A stretch of 41,835 nt of DNA from Aureibacillus halotolerans (GCF_004363045.1 NZ_SNYJ01000023.1:18208-60042), one strand, 5' to 3'; positions 1 to 12,282 are shown, counted from the first letter of the stretch. The notes: a model not told the origin generated them from the sequence alone. A program made the numbers and translations.

Positions 1-304
1 AATGAGCACCGCTCAAGGCAAAGGAACAAAGAAAGCGAGCGTTTGCCAACAAATGTACTCAGGCTGAATGAAAACGTTTGTCTTATCTAAGCGCAAAAGC
101 TTGAGAGGAGCGGAGTTGCCACAAGGGCAATGAGCACCGCTCAAGGCAAAGGAACAAAGAAAGCGAGCGTTTGCCAACAAATGTACTCAGGCTGAATGAA
201 AACGTTTGTCTTATCTAAGCGCAAAGACTTGAGAGGAGCGGAGTTGCCATAAGGGCAATGAGCACCGCTCAAGGCGAAGCAACAAAGAAAGCAAGCGTTT
301 GCCA
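1..304. repeat. Tandem array of a 128-bp repeat (2.4 copies, open at left edge)
   Basis: Units run 1-128 and 129-256, with a partial third unit at 257-304. Units 1 and 2 differ at about three positions; the partial unit differs at three of 48 and then diverges after the TTTGCCA at 298-304. Each unit can fold locally: TGAGC-ACC-GCTCA near its start, TTGCC-ACAAG-GGCAA across the unit junction, and GGCAAA...TTTGCC inside the first 50 bp. No open frame fits a gene. The array stops just before the promoter of rpmG. It may extend to the left of the window. Confidence 0.95.
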
Positions 305-318
305 TCAGCCTGATCGTG

Positions 319-348
319 TTGACATGCTTAACAAGCTTATGATACAGT
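319..348 (+). promoter_or_regulatory. Sigma-A-type promoter for rpmG-secE
   Basis: A perfect -35 TTGACA (319-324) is followed after 18 bp by TACAGT (343-348), which keeps the three best conserved -10 positions. It lies between the end of the repeat array and rpmG, so transcription would start near 355. The -10 match is modest, hence medium confidence. Confidence 0.55.
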
Positions 349-407
349 TTTAACGTTGTGTAAAATGCTGGCACGCTTTATGTGCCAAGCAAGTGATGTG
401 ACGATAT

Positions 408-554
408 ATGCGAAAAAAGGTTGTATTGGCCTGTGCGATTTGTCAGGCGCGAAACTATACAACGACGAAAAATACATTGAGCGGCGCGCGCCTGGAAATT
501 CAAAAGTTTTGCAAGCGATGCAATGCGTATACAACTCACCGTGAAACCCTTTAG
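408..554 (+). CDS. rpmG: 50S ribosomal protein L33 (zinc form)
   Basis: A 48-residue protein starting MRKKVVLACAICQ and ending YTTHRETL, the usual length for L33. L33 sits near the E site of the large subunit. Two CxxC pairs (Cys9/Cys12 and Cys35/Cys38) form the zinc ribbon of the zinc-dependent paralogue, which in Bacillus lies immediately before secE, as here. The ATG at 408 is chosen because it gives the conserved N-terminus; no good Shine-Dalgarno precedes it (only a weak AAGTGATG stretch), which is odd for this gene set. The frame is overlapped by a longer spurious ORF on the same strand. Confidence 0.93.
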   Translation: MRKKVVLACAICQARNYTTTKNTLSGARLEIQKFCKRCNAYTTHRETL

Positions 555-624
555 GGATCGGCTAAGGTTTTATATGCGCCTTCATTTCAGAACTCGTCGT
601 CTTCAATTCGTTGGAGGTTTATGA

Positions 625-810
625 ATGGGAAAAATAACAAGCTTCTTGCGCGATGTTGTGAAAGAAATGAAAAAAGTGAGCTGGCCGAAAAAGAAAGAGC
701 TTTTTCGATACACAGTGACTGTTTTAGCCACCGTCGCCTTTATGACTGTTTTCTTTGCAGTAGCTGATTATGGAATTAGCGCCGTTATTGATCTTATCAT
801 CGGTGAATAA
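625..810 (+). CDS. secE: Preprotein translocase subunit SecE
   Basis: A 61-residue single-span SecE, the short Gram-positive form. SecE clamps SecY in the SecYEG channel. The amphipathic surface helix with the conserved VSWPKKKEL segment (about residues 18-26) precedes one membrane segment (about 30-55). The ATG at 625 is preceded by GGAGG (613-617) at good spacing; an ATG at 621 is in another frame. It lies between rpmG and nusG, the standard order, and is followed by a terminator-like hairpin before nusG. Confidence 0.97.
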   Translation: MGKITSFLRDVVKEMKKVSWPKKKELFRYTVTVLATVAFMTVFFAVADYGISAVIDLIIGE

Positions 811-852
811 CCTAGTTCACCTGTGCAATAATGGTAGATATGAGGATACACT

Positions 853-878
853 AAAAAACCCGAGCCTTCGGGTTTTTT
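853..878 (+). terminator. Rho-independent terminator after secE
   Basis: AAAAAACCCGA, a short loop, TCGGGTTTTTT: a compact GC stem flanked by A and T runs. It sits between secE and nusG, so nusG may depend on readthrough or on an unrecognised promoter at 880-930. The flanking A run would also let it act on the other strand. Confidence 0.85.
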
Positions 879-959
879 ACACTATATGGACAATGGAGTG
901 AAGCCGAAATCGGCCCGACACTCATTAAGGGAGGGACAGACGGCTTAGGCCGCGCAAAC

Positions 960-1493
960 ATGGAGAAGAACTGGTATGTCGTTCACACCTATTCCGGTTA
1001 TGAGAACAAAGTGAAAGCGAATTTAGAAAAACGCGTTGAATCAATGGGCATGCAGGACAAAATCTTCCGCGTTGTTGTCCCGGAAGAAGAAGAAACAGAG
1101 ATTAAAAACGGGAAGCGGAAAGTATCAAAGAAGAAGGTCTTCCCAGGCTATGTTCTTGCTGAGATCGTTATGACAGATGATTCTTGGTACGTCGTTCGGA
1201 ACACTCCGGGTGTGACGGGCTTCGTAGGATCAGCAGGTTCTGGCTCAAAGCCAACACCGTTGCTACCTGAAGAAGTTGAACAGATTCTTAAGCGAATGGG
1301 GATGGAGGAAGCGCGAACGGGTATTGATTTTGCTGTGAAAGAAACCGTGCGCGTCATGGAAGGACCATTCGCTGACTTTACAGGAACTGTTGAAGAAATT
1401 GACAATGATCGTCAAAAAATCAAAGTTCACGTGAATATGTTCGGACGAGAGACGCCGGTGGAGCTTGATTTTGAACAGATCGCTAAAGTTTGA
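960..1493 (+). CDS. nusG: Transcription termination/antitermination factor NusG
   Basis: A 177-residue NusG, full length. The NGN domain (about 4-115) binds the RNA polymerase clamp and stimulates pausing in Bacillus; the C-terminal KOW domain (about 125-177, with EGPFADFTGTVEEID) contacts partners such as S10 or Rho. The N-terminus MEKNWYVVHTYSGYENK fixes the ATG at 960, since no ATG, GTG or TTG occurs in frame just upstream. The best Shine-Dalgarno (GGGAGG, 930-935) is 24 nt away, but a CGGC-TTAG-GCCG hairpin (941-952) lies between and could shorten the distance. It precedes the rplK promoter. Confidence 0.97.
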   Translation: MEKNWYVVHTYSGYENKVKANLEKRVESMGMQDKIFRVVVPEEEETEIKNGKRKVSKKKVFPGYVLAEIVMTDDSWYVVRNTPGVTGFVGSAGSGSKPTPLLPEEVEQILKRMGMEEARTGIDFAVKETVRVMEGPFADFTGTVEEIDNDRQKIKVHVNMFGRETPVELDFEQIAKV

Positions 1494-1516
1494 TTGAGGC
1501 TTTCTGGTAAAATGTC

Positions 1517-1545
1517 TTGCGTCTGCAAGATGAAAATGCTAATAT
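1517..1545 (+). promoter_or_regulatory. Candidate promoter for rplK-rplA
   Basis: TTGCGT (1517-1522), 17 bp, then TAATAT (1540-1545) with an upstream TGC that makes an extended -10. A second extended -10 (TGGTAAAAT, 1505-1513) lies just upstream. Either would give a leader of 70-110 nt before rplK. The -35 matches are weak. Confidence 0.45.
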
Positions 1546-1619
1546 ATTAATGTTTGATTCATGAGTGGGAGGGCAAAACGCCCAATGACCACATCACGGA
1601 ACTTAAGGAGGTGTGTCCC

Positions 1620-2045
1620 GTGGCTAAAAAATTGGCCAAAGTAGTGAAGTTGCAAATTCCAGCGGGGAAAGCAAACCCTGCACCACCAGTCGGACCAGCA
1701 TTGGGTCAGGCAGGTGTAAACATCATGGGCTTCTGTAAAGAATTTAACGCAAGAACCCAGGATCAAGCAGGTTTGATCATTCCAGTTGAGATTAGCGTTT
1801 TTGAAGACCGTTCATTCACGTTTATTACTAAAACTCCGCCAGCAGCTGTTTTGTTGAAAAAGGCAGTTGGCATTGAGTCAGGCTCTGGTGAACCGAACCG
1901 CAACAAAGTCGGCACTGTTAAGCGTGCGCAAGTTCGCGAAATCGCTGAAACAAAGATGCCTGACCTAAATGCTGCTGATGTTGAATCGGCAATGCGTATG
2001 ATCGAAGGCACTGCACGCAGCATGGGTCTCGTTGTCGAAGACTAA
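1620..2045 (+). CDS. rplK: 50S ribosomal protein L11
   Basis: 141 residues, the normal length. L11 binds helices 43/44 of 23S rRNA in the GTPase-associated centre and is the thiopeptide and RelA-sensing site. The N-terminal domain carries the proline-rich [16 protein letters not shown] segment, and the C-terminal domain the [12 protein letters not shown] rRNA-binding region. The start is GTG at 1620 ([10 protein letters not shown]), preceded by AAGGAGGTG at 1604-1612; a longer frame from 1554 adds 22 unconserved residues and skips this ribosome binding site. It is cotranscribed with rplA, although a terminator-like hairpin separates the two. Confidence 0.97.
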   Translation: MAKKLAKVVKLQIPAGKANPAPPVGPALGQAGVNIMGFCKEFNARTQDQAGLIIPVEISVFEDRSFTFITKTPPAAVLLKKAVGIESGSGEPNRNKVGTVKRAQVREIAETKMPDLNAADVESAMRMIEGTARSMGLVVED

Positions 2046-2058
2046 GCACAGGCACAAG

Positions 2059-2093
2059 AGGTTGCGAAATGCTTGAGCTTTCGCAACCTTTTT
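2059..2093 (+). terminator. Intercistronic terminator/attenuator between rplK and rplA
   Basis: Perfect 11-bp stem AGGTTGCGAAA (2059-2069) with TTTCGCAACCT (2079-2089), a 9-nt loop and a TTTTT tail. It has the form of an intrinsic terminator inside a ribosomal protein operon and could tune the L11:L1 ratio or protect an mRNA end. Confidence 0.75.
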
Positions 2094-2142
2094 CAAGTGG
2101 GAGGTCCCAACCGCTACAACCACATGAAGGAGGATGAATAAT

Positions 2143-2838
2143 ATGCCGAAAAGAGGCAAGAAATTTCAGGAGGCTGCGAAACTTGTAAATTCACAAGAAG
2201 CGTATGCCCTCACAGACGCGATTGAGCTTTTGAAAAAAGCGTCGTTCGCAAAGTTTGATGAAACTGTAGAAGTGGCTTTCCGTCTCGGAATCGATGTAAA
2301 GAAAGCCGACCAACAAATCCGTGGCGCAACCGTTTTGCCACACGGTACAGGTAAAACTCAACGCGTATTGGTATTCGCGAAGGGTGAAAAAGCAAAAGAA
2401 GCAGAAGAAGCTGGCGCTGACTATGTTGGCGAAGGTGATTACATCAATAAAATCAACCAAGGTTGGTTCGATTTTGATGTTATCGTTGCAACACCTGACA
2501 TGATGGGTGAAGTAGGGAAGCTCGGACGTGTACTTGGTCCAAAAGGCTTGATGCCAAACCCAAAAACAGGTACTGTATCATTTGATGTAACGAAAGCTGT
2601 TAAAGATATTAAAGCTGGGAAAGTTGAATACCGCGCTGATAAGACAGGCAATGTGCATGTTCCGATCGGTAAAGTATCCTTCGATTCTGTAAAGCTTCAA
2701 GAAAACCTAACGGCAATCGCTGATGTGTTGGTGAAAGCGAAGCCTGCAGCATCAAAAGGCACTTACATGAAGAATGCATCTGTTACATCATCAATGGGAC
2801 CAGGAATTAAATTGGATGTTGCTTCAATCGTAAGTTGA
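2143..2838 (+). CDS. rplA: 50S ribosomal protein L1
   Basis: 231 residues, normal for Bacillus L1. L1 forms the mobile L1 stalk next to the E site and represses its own operon in many bacteria by binding mRNA. The conserved core around [18 protein letters not shown] is intact. The start is ATG 2143 ([13 protein letters not shown]), which stands 9 nt after AAGGAGG (2127-2133); an ATG at 2134 abuts that site and is less likely. The -35 box of the rplJ promoter overlaps its stop codon. Confidence 0.97.
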   Translation: MPKRGKKFQEAAKLVNSQEAYALTDAIELLKKASFAKFDETVEVAFRLGIDVKKADQQIRGATVLPHGTGKTQRVLVFAKGEKAKEAEEAGADYVGEGDYINKINQGWFDFDVIVATPDMMGEVGKLGRVLGPKGLMPNPKTGTVSFDVTKAVKDIKAGKVEYRADKTGNVHVPIGKVSFDSVKLQENLTAIADVLVKAKPAASKGTYMKNASVTSSMGPGIKLDVASIVS

Positions 2839-2863
2839 CCTCATTGCCCATCTAGGGTATAAT
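2835..2863 (+). promoter_or_regulatory. Sigma-A promoter for rplJ-rplL
   Basis: TTGACC (2835-2840), 17 bp, TATAAT (2858-2863). The -35 overlaps the rplA stop codon. Transcription would start near 2870, immediately before the L10 leader structure. Confidence 0.88.
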
Positions 2864-2871
2864 GATCAAGG

Positions 2872-3016
2872 TTTACTAACTTATTGCCGTAGACAGCAGG
2901 GGCCCGTATAGGCTTAATCATCCTGCCGAGGTGGAATGCATATGAATTGATTCGTTTCTGAACTGAGACGATGAACGATATGCCCCCCGTGTGTCTTCGC
3001 GCCGGGGGCTTTTTTT
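2872..3016 (+). promoter_or_regulatory. Ribosomal protein L10 leader with terminator
   Basis: The stretch GCCGTAGACAGCAGG...ATCCTGCCGAGG (about 2886-2931) is the conserved core of the Firmicute L10 leader, with GCAGG (2896-2900) pairing with CCTGC (2922-2926). It is followed by a strong GC hairpin (about 2982-3009) and seven T residues (3010-3016). In the known family, L10(L12) binding to the leader represses rplJL; here the terminator just before the rplJ ribosome binding site suggests attenuation. The core motif was recognised from memory, not by covariance search. Confidence 0.85.
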
Positions 3017-3058
3017 ATGGAGAGCCCTCACGGAAATGATTTTACAGGAGGTGTGCAC

Positions 3059-3559
3059 ATGAGCAAGGTGATCGAGCAGAAAAAACAAGTCGTTACTGAT
3101 ATTGCAGACAAACTTCGTGACAACAAAGCAACCGTGTTTGTTGATTACCGTGGTTTGAACGTTTCTCAAGTAACAGAGCTTCGTAAACAGCTTCGCGAAG
3201 CTGGCGTTGAGTTTAAAGTGTATAAAAACACGATGACTCGCCGTGCAGTCGAGCAGGCCGAAATCTCTGGTTTGGACGAAGAGCTTGTTGGACCAACCGC
3301 TGTTGCGTTTAGTGCTGAAGATGTCGTTGCTCCAGCAAAAGTTTTAAACAACTTTGCTAAAACGAACGAAGCGCTAAAAATCAAAATCGGTCTTATTGAA
3401 GGCAATGTCACGTCTGCGGATGATTTGAAGGCTTTGGCCGAACTCCCATCCCGCGATGGACTTCTTTCTATGTTGCTTAGTGTCCTACAAGCGCCAATGC
3501 GCAATATGGCTCTTGCGACAAAAGCTGTGGCTGAACAAAAAGAAGAACAGGGTGCGTAA
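3059..3559 (+). CDS. rplJ: 50S ribosomal protein L10
   Basis: 166 residues, as in Bacillus. L10 is the base of the ribosomal stalk: its N-terminal domain binds 23S rRNA with L11, and its C-terminal helix (the last 30 or so residues) carries L12 dimers. The ATG at 3059 ([10 protein letters not shown]) follows CAGGAGGTG at ideal distance; a frame extension back to 3017 runs into the leader terminator and is rejected. It is followed by rplL after 36 nt with another strong ribosome binding site, which fits the several-fold excess of L12 over L10. Confidence 0.97.
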   Translation: MSKVIEQKKQVVTDIADKLRDNKATVFVDYRGLNVSQVTELRKQLREAGVEFKVYKNTMTRRAVEQAEISGLDEELVGPTAVAFSAEDVVAPAKVLNNFAKTNEALKIKIGLIEGNVTSADDLKALAELPSRDGLLSMLLSVLQAPMRNMALATKAVAEQKEEQGA

Positions 3560-3595
3560 CGCAACCCACTATAATCCCTTAAGGAGGAACATTTC

Positions 3596-3961
3596 ATGAG
3601 TAAAGAAACGATCATCGAGCAGATCAAAGAAATGACTGTTCTAGAATTAAACGACCTTGTTAAAGCTATCGAAGAAGAGTTTGGTGTAACTGCAGCAGCT
3701 CCAGTTGCTGCTGGTGGCGGTGCTGCTGGTGGCGCTGCTGAAGAAGAGCAAACTGAATTCGACCTTATCCTTACAGAAGCAGGCGCTTCTAAAATCAAAG
3801 TTATCAAAGTGGTTCGCGAAATCACTGGTCTTGGCTTGAAAGAAGCGAAAGAGCTTGTTGATAACGCTCCTAAAGCTTTGAAAGAAGGCATCGAGCAAGC
3901 AGAAGCAGATGAGCTTAAAGCGAAACTTGAAGAAGTAGGCGCAAAAGTAGAAGTTAAGTAA
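3596..3961 (+). CDS. rplL: 50S ribosomal protein L7/L12
   Basis: 121 residues. The N-terminal dimerisation and L10-binding part (1-31) is joined by an Ala/Gly-rich flexible hinge (about 32-51) to the C-terminal factor-binding domain, which contains the KTEFD-type strand (here QTEFDLIL), the [19 protein letters not shown] factor-contact helix and VDNAPK. It recruits and activates EF-Tu, EF-G and IF2. The ribosome binding site TTAAGGAGGA is near-perfect. It is the last gene of its unit, closed by a terminator at 3971-4009. Confidence 0.98.
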   Translation: MSKETIIEQIKEMTVLELNDLVKAIEEEFGVTAAAPVAAGGGAAGGAAEEEQTEFDLILTEAGASKIKVIKVVREITGLGLKEAKELVDNAPKALKEGIEQAEADELKAKLEEVGAKVEVK

Positions 3962-3970
3962 TTGAAGATA

Positions 3971-4009
3971 GATAAGAAAACCCGCCGGAATCTGCGGGTT
4001 TTTCTTATC
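3971..4009 (+). terminator. Terminator after rplL
   Basis: GATAAGAAAACCCGC (3971-3985) pairs with GCGGGTTTTTCTTATC (3994-4009). The GC core is flanked by complementary A and T tracts, so it can act in either direction. Confidence 0.92.
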
Positions 4010-4067
4010 TAATCTGAAGAACATTAAGCCTAGAGCTTGGCAGCGTGTTTTGGAAGGGGACAAATCA

Positions 4068-4673
4068 ATGAGTGATCATTACTATAGTCGCCGACCAACT
4101 GTACCAAGTGACCCAAAAAGCCTGAATGTCCACTTGAACGGAAGAGCCTACCAGTTTCAATCTGATCGCGGCGTGTTCTCAAAGCAAGGCATTGATTTTG
4201 GCACGCGGTTGTTAATTGAGACATTTGTGATGCCAGACGTGCAAGGGGCAGTTGCGGATATTGGCTGTGGGTATGGTCCGATTGGGACGGTTGTTGCCGC
4301 TGAACATCCGGAGCGAAACGTTTGGATGACCGATGTGAATGAACGCGCTGTAGAGCTTGCGGTGAAAAATGCCGGGGCACATCAAGTTGAAAATGTGACG
4401 GTCGTTCAAGGGAACCTTTTGGAAGCGATCCAGCAGCCTTGCGCAGCTATCCTTTCTAATCCACCCATTCGAGCTGGGAAAAAGGTAGTCCATACGCTGT
4501 TTGAACAAGCGTACGAATCGCTGGTCGCTGGTGGCGAACTTTGGATCGTTATGCAAAAGAAGCAAGGGGCTCCTTCAGCACAAGACAAACTTGCCTCTCT
4601 TTATCAAGATGTGCAAGTCGTAGCGCAAGACAAAGGCTACAAAATTATCGTAGCTAAAAAAATTGACTGCTAA
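4068..4673 (+). CDS. RsmC-like class I SAM-dependent rRNA methyltransferase (YbxB family)
   Basis: 201 residues from ATG 4068, which follows GAAGGGGA; a TTG start at 4050 would add six residues but overlaps that site. Motif I is DIGCGYGPIG (64-73), acidic motif II is around Asp89, and NPPIRAG (131-137) is the NPP[FYI] catalytic motif of N2-guanine methyltransferases. The relatives include E. coli RsmC, which modifies G1207 of 16S rRNA, but this is the short single-domain form found between rplL and rpoB in Bacillus. The substrate is therefore inferred. The rpoB promoter overlaps its stop codon. Confidence 0.9.
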   Translation: MSDHYYSRRPTVPSDPKSLNVHLNGRAYQFQSDRGVFSKQGIDFGTRLLIETFVMPDVQGAVADIGCGYGPIGTVVAAEHPERNVWMTDVNERAVELAVKNAGAHQVENVTVVQGNLLEAIQQPCAAILSNPPIRAGKKVVHTLFEQAYESLVAGGELWIVMQKKQGAPSAQDKLASLYQDVQVVAQDKGYKIIVAKKIDC

Positions 4674-4691
4674 AGATGCTTGTGGTAGTAT
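4663..4691 (+). promoter_or_regulatory. Promoter for rpoB-rpoC
   Basis: TTGACT (4663-4668), 17 bp, TAGTAT (4686-4691) with an extended -10 TGG directly upstream. It overlaps the end of the methyltransferase gene. A perfect TATAAT also lies at 4694-4699 but lacks a spaced -35. Either start leaves an unusually long, roughly 340-nt leader before rpoB. Confidence 0.65.
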
Positions 4692-5045
4692 TATATAATG
4701 CCAATCAGTCTTTTTATGTCTTGTTTTAAAAAAAGAATGCATTCTATTTTTTAGCGAGTATAAAAGAATACGATTCTGGAAAGACTGCAAAAATTAGATA
4801 CGTGAATGAATAGGGGAGGTTTTCTTTTGAAACCCTTTTTCTTTTTGTTTGCACTTCGCATCATATTTGGTGCGATGGTCGTTTTGTAGGAGTGAAAAGG
4901 GCACGAGATAATTGAGTCTTTTGTTTGCCTTAGTGTAGCACGTCTTTCTGGTTGCAATGCAACAAAAAAAGGTCAGTCGATTTTTGCTGGATGAACGTTT
5001 GCCTGCAAAGATCAATCAAATAGCATGTTCTGAGGGGTGAATTAG
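4674..5045 (+). other. Long AT-rich leader of rpoB
   Basis: 372 bp without a recognised gene. It holds the -10 region of the rpoB promoter, an AT-rich tract with several T runs, and one short frame with an excellent ribosome binding site (4827-4889). A GAGGGGTGA just before 5046 serves rpoB. No known riboswitch or protein-binding leader was recognised. Confidence 0.6.
4827..4889 (+). CDS. Candidate 20-codon hydrophobic leader peptide upstream of rpoB
   Basis: TTG at 4827 follows AGGGGAGGT (4812-4820) by 7 nt, a better ribosome binding site than that of rpoB itself. The frame encodes about 20 mostly hydrophobic residues (MKPFFFLFALRIIFGAM...) and ends in TAG, which overlaps a further GGAG. 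It could be a leader peptide, a small membrane peptide or chance. I know of no family match, and conservation is untested. Confidence 0.3.
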   Translation: MKPFFFLFALRIIFGAMVVL

Positions 5046-8582
<3,537 letters not shown>

Positions 8583-8621
8583 ATGGTAAAAAGTTGAAGA
8601 TCACAGAGGGAGGTAGGCCCC

Positions 8622-11600
8622 TTGTTAGATGTCAATAACTTCGAATTTATGAAAATCGGATTGGCCTCACCCGATAAAATTCGCTCTTGGTCCCACGGAG
8701 AAGTTAAAAAGCCAGAAACAATTAACTATAGAACGTTAAAACCAGAAAAAGACGGCTTGTTTTGTGAACGTATATTTGGCCCGCAAAAGGATTACGAGTG
8801 TCATTGCGGCAAATATAAACGTATCCGTTACAAAGGGGTTGTTTGTGACCGCTGTGGAGTAAAGGTCACAAAGGCTAAAGTCCGTAGAGAACGTATGGGG
8901 CACATAGAGCTTGCTGCCCCTGTTTCTCACATCTGGTATTTCAAAGGCATTCCGAGCCGTATGGGTCTTGTGCTTGACATGTCACCACGTGCACTAGAAG
9001 AAGTCATTTATTTTGCTTCTTATGTGGTGACGGACACAGGCGATTCACCGCTTGAAAAGAAACAACTCCTTTCAGAGAAGGAATACCGTAACTATCGCGA
9101 GAAATACGGAAAAGGATTCCATGCGCAAATGGGTGCGGAAGCCATTAAAAAGATCCTTCAAGACATTGATTTGGATAAAGATGTAGCTGGGTTGAAGGAA
9201 GAGCTAAAAACCGCTCAAGGACAACGTCGTACACGTGCGATCAAACGTCTGGAAGTACTTGAAGCTTTCCGTCATTCTGGCAATAAGCCCGCTTGGATGA
9301 TTCTAGATGTTCTTCCGGTCATTCCACCAGAGCTACGCCCAATGGTACAGCTTGACGGTGGTCGATTTGCTACATCAGATTTGAATGATTTGTACCGTCG
9401 TGTGATTAACAGAAACAATCGCTTGAAGCGACTTCTAGACCTTGGTGCACCAAGCATTATTGTTCAGAATGAAAAACGTATGCTTCAAGAGGCTGTGGAT
9501 GCATTAATTGATAACGGACGTCGAGGGCGCCCAGTAACAGGTCCAGGGAACCGTCCATTGAAGTCACTTTCACACATGTTAAAAGGGAAGCAAGGTCGCT
9601 TCCGTCAAAACTTGCTCGGAAAACGTGTTGATTACTCTGGTCGTTCGGTAATCGTCGTAGGTCCGAACTTGAAAATGTATCAATGTGGTCTTCCAAAGGA
9701 AATGGCGCTTGAGCTCTTCAAGCCATTTGTGATGAGAGAGCTTGTTGAACGAGGACTTGCACATAACATTAAAAGTGCGAAGCGAAAAATAGAGCGTGTA
9801 CAACCAGAGGTTTGGGATGTGCTTGAAGAAGTCATTCGTGAGCATCCAGTGCTCTTGAACAGAGCGCCAACACTTCACAGACTAGGCATTCAAGCGTTTG
9901 AACCAATGCTTGTGGAAGGGCGCGCGATCCGGTTGCATCCTCTCGTATGTACGGCATACAACGCCGATTTTGACGGGGACCAAATGGCGGTTCACGTACC
10001 GTTATCAGCTGAAGCACAGGCAGAAGCGAGAATTCTAATGCTTGCGGCACAAAACATCTTGAATCCAAAGGATGGAAAGCCTGTTGTTACACCGTCTCAG
10101 GATATGGTTCTTGGGAACTACTATCTCACCCTTGAAAGAAAAGGGGCGATTGGTGAAGGCATGTGCTTTAAAAATTCTGATGAGGCGTTGGTTGCATACC
10201 AAAACGGTTATGTTCACCTTCACACACGTGTGGCTGTTGCTGCTTCATCGCTACAGAAAGCCAGCTTTACTGATGAACAAAATGAAATGTACTTGGTCAC
10301 GACTCCTGGGAAATTGATTTTTAATGAAATTCTCCCGGACTCCTTTCCGTACATCAATGAACCAACGCATTACAATCTTGAGAAAGAAACACCAGCAAAG
10401 TATTTCATTTCTCAAGGAACTGATTTGAAAACGGAAATTGCCAATAGAGAGTTGATTAAGCCATTCAGCAAAGGCATTCTAGGTGATGTGATCGCAGAAG
10501 TCTTCAAACGCTTCAAAATCACTGAAACCTCTAAAATGCTTGACCGGATGAAAGACCTTGGTTTCCGCTATTCAACAAAAGCAGGAATCACTGTTGGGAT
10601 TGCGGACATTGTTGTACTTCCAGAGAAGCAGGAAATTCTGAAAGCTTCTGAGTTGAAGATCGACAATGTGATTAAGCAGTTCAGACGTGGTTTAATAACG
10701 GAAGAAGAACGTTATGATCGTGTCATCTCCATTTGGGGAGCGGCAAAAGATCAAATCCAAAATAAGCTGATGGCGTCACTTGACCGACGTAACCCGATCT
10801 TTATGATGAGCGATTCAGGTGCCCGTGGTAACGCATCAAACTTCACACAGCTTGCAGGGATGCGTGGATTAATGGCCAACCCGGCTGGTCGTATTATTGA
10901 GTTGCCGATTCGCTCAAGCTTCCGTGAAGGTCTTACCGTTCTCGAGTACTTTATCTCCACACACGGTGCGCGTAAAGGACTTGCGGATACAGCTTTGAAA
11001 ACGGCCGATTCAGGGTATTTGACAAGACGACTTGTTGACGTTGCACAGGATGTTATCATTCGTGAAGACGACTGTAATACGGATAAAGGTCTCTTGGTTG
11101 CTGCCCTTAAGGATGGCAACGAACTGATTGAACCGTTGATTGAGCGTTTGATTGGTCGCGTAGCCTTCAAGACGATCCGTCACCCGGAAACGAATGACAT
11201 CATCATCGGGCGCAATGAATTGATTACTGAAGAAATCGGTAAACAAATTGTTGAATCTGGTATCGAAGAAGTGACGATTCGTTCCGCATTCACATGTGAT
11301 ACGCGACACGGCGTATGTAAAAAATGTTACGGTCGAAACTTGGCAACAGGCTCTGATGTAGAGGTAGGCGAAGCAGTTGGTATCATTGCTGCCCAATCTA
11401 TCGGGGAGCCAGGAACTCAGCTTACGATGCGTACATTCCACACAGGTGGGGTTGCAGGAGACGATATCACACAAGGTTTACCGAGGATTCAAGAGCTTTT
11501 CGAAGCGCGTAATCCGAAAGGTCAGGCCGTGATTTCAGAGATCCATGGTAAGGTTACTGCTATTAGTGAAGTGAAAGATAAGCAGGAAATTACCGTTCAA

Positions 11601-12245
11601 GGTGATGCAGAAGCACGGAATTACACATCTCCTTATGGCGCCCGCCTTAAAGTCGCAGAAGGTGACGAGATTTATGCGGGTCAAGAGTTAACAGAAGGGT
11701 CCATCGATCCGAAGGAACTCTTGAAAGTCAAAGGTGTCGAAGGTGTGCAAGCCTATCTGCTACGTGAAGTTCAAAAGGTATATCGTATGCAGGGTGTTGA
11801 AATTGGCGATAAGCACGTTGAAGTAATGGTTCGTCAGATGATGCGTAAGGTTTGGGTCATCGACGGCGGTCATACAGAACTGTTGCCAGGATCATTGCTC
11901 GACATTCACCAGTTCCGAGATGCAAACAGAGATGTACTTTTGCGTAAGGAACAGCCAGCGATTGCTAGACCATTGTTGCTAGGGATTACGAAAGCGTCAC
12001 TTGAAACAGATTCCTTCCTTTCTGCTGCCTCCTTCCAGGAGACAACGAGAGTGCTTACCGACGCAGCGATTAAAGGAAAGCGCGATGAACTTCTCGGCCT
12101 GAAAGAGAATGTCATCATCGGGAAGCTTGTTCCTGCCGGTACAGGGATGACGCGTTACAGACGTTCCGTTCCAAAAACAACGGTTGAAGCGATGGCAAAA
12201 GAAGAAGAAAACAAGATTCAAGAGACCGTTACACAAGAATCCTAA
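8622..12245 (+). CDS. rpoC: DNA-directed RNA polymerase subunit beta-prime
   Basis: 1207 residues, full length. TTG start ([13 protein letters not shown]) after GAGGGAGGT. The N-terminal zinc ribbon uses CHCG and CDRCG (Cys60, 62, 75, 78). The catalytic NADFDGD is at 447-453, with Asp449, 451 and 453 holding the active-site magnesium. The trigger-loop region ([21 protein letters not shown]) is intact, as is the second zinc site ([11 protein letters not shown]). It forms the clamp and active site with RpoB. A new promoter begins 8 nt after its stop, so the str operon is at least partly independent. Confidence 0.99.
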   Translation: MLDVNNFEFMKIGLASPDKIRSWSHGEVKKPETINYRTLKPEKDGLFCERIFGPQKDYECHCGKYKRIRYKGVVCDRCGVKVTKAKVRRERMGHIELAAPVSHIWYFKGIPSRMGLVLDMSPRALEEVIYFASYVVTDTGDSPLEKKQLLSEKEYRNYREKYGKGFHAQMGAEAIKKILQDIDLDKDVAGLKEELKTAQGQRRTRAIKRLEVLEAFRHSGNKPAWMILDVLPVIPPELRPMVQLDGGRFATSDLNDLYRRVINRNNRLKRLLDLGAPSIIVQNEKRMLQEAVDALIDNGRRGRPVTGPGNRPLKSLSHMLKGKQGRFRQNLLGKRVDYSGRSVIVVGPNLKMYQCGLPKEMALELFKPFVMRELVERGLAHNIKSAKRKIERVQPEVWDVLEEVIREHPVLLNRAPTLHRLGIQAFEPMLVEGRAIRLHPLVCTAYNADFDGDQMAVHVPLSAEAQAEARILMLAAQNILNPKDGKPVVTPSQDMVLGNYYLTLERKGAIGEGMCFKNSDEALVAYQNGYVHLHTRVAVAASSLQKASFTDEQNEMYLVTTPGKLIFNEILPDSFPYINEPTHYNLEKETPAKYFISQGTDLKTEIANRELIKPFSKGILGDVIAEVFKRFKITETSKMLDRMKDLGFRYSTKAGITVGIADIVVLPEKQEILKASELKIDNVIKQFRRGLITEEERYDRVISIWGAAKDQIQNKLMASLDRRNPIFMMSDSGARGNASNFTQLAGMRGLMANPAGRIIELPIRSSFREGLTVLEYFISTHGARKGLADTALKTADSGYLTRRLVDVAQDVIIREDDCNTDKGLLVAALKDGNELIEPLIERLIGRVAFKTIRHPETNDIIIGRNELITEEIGKQIVESGIEEVTIRSAFTCDTRHGVCKKCYGRNLATGSDVEVGEAVGIIAAQSIGEPGTQLTMRTFHTGGVAGDDITQGLPRIQELFEARNPKGQAVISEIHGKVTAISEVKDKQEITVQGDAEARNYTSPYGARLKVAEGDEIYAGQELTEGSIDPKELLKVKGVEGVQAYLLREVQKVYRMQGVEIGDKHVEVMVRQMMRKVWVIDGGHTELLPGSLLDIHQFRDANRDVLLRKEQPAIARPLLLGITKASLETDSFLSAASFQETTRVLTDAAIKGKRDELLGLKENVIIGKLVPAGTGMTRYRRSVPKTTVEAMAKEEENKIQETVTQES

Positions 12246-12252
12246 ATCACTG

Positions 12253-12282
12253 TTGACATTGTGATTCTTTGGGTGATATGAT
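12253..12282 (+). promoter_or_regulatory. Promoter for the str operon (ybxF-rpsL-rpsG-fusA)
   Basis: Consensus TTGACA (12253-12258), 18 bp, TATGAT (12277-12282), with an extended -10 TGA. Transcription would start near 12289, about 40 nt before ybxF. Confidence 0.82.

Noticed and set aside
1-304. CRISPR array
   Set aside because: The 128-bp units are near-identical along their whole length with no variable spacers, and no cas gene is present.
141-374. 77-residue minus-strand frame over the left repeats
   Set aside because: It covers part of the repeat and the rpmG promoter, without a ribosome binding site or protein-like features.
1554-1619. N-terminal extension of rplK (and similar extensions of rplJ, tuf, rpsJ, rplW, rplM, ecfA1, ecfA2 and the YHYH gene)
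   Set aside because: In each case the extension overlaps the Shine-Dalgarno, a leader or the previous gene, and the shorter start gives the conserved N-terminus.
3166-3891. 241-residue minus-strand open frame opposite rplJ-rplL
   Set aside because: It mirrors two well-supported ribosomal genes, is rich in Ser/Ala of reverse-codon type and has no ribosome binding site or family resemblance.
10751-11474. Overlapping minus-strand frames of 139 and 154 residues inside rpoC
   Set aside because: They lie entirely within a highly conserved gene and show only complement-of-coding composition.
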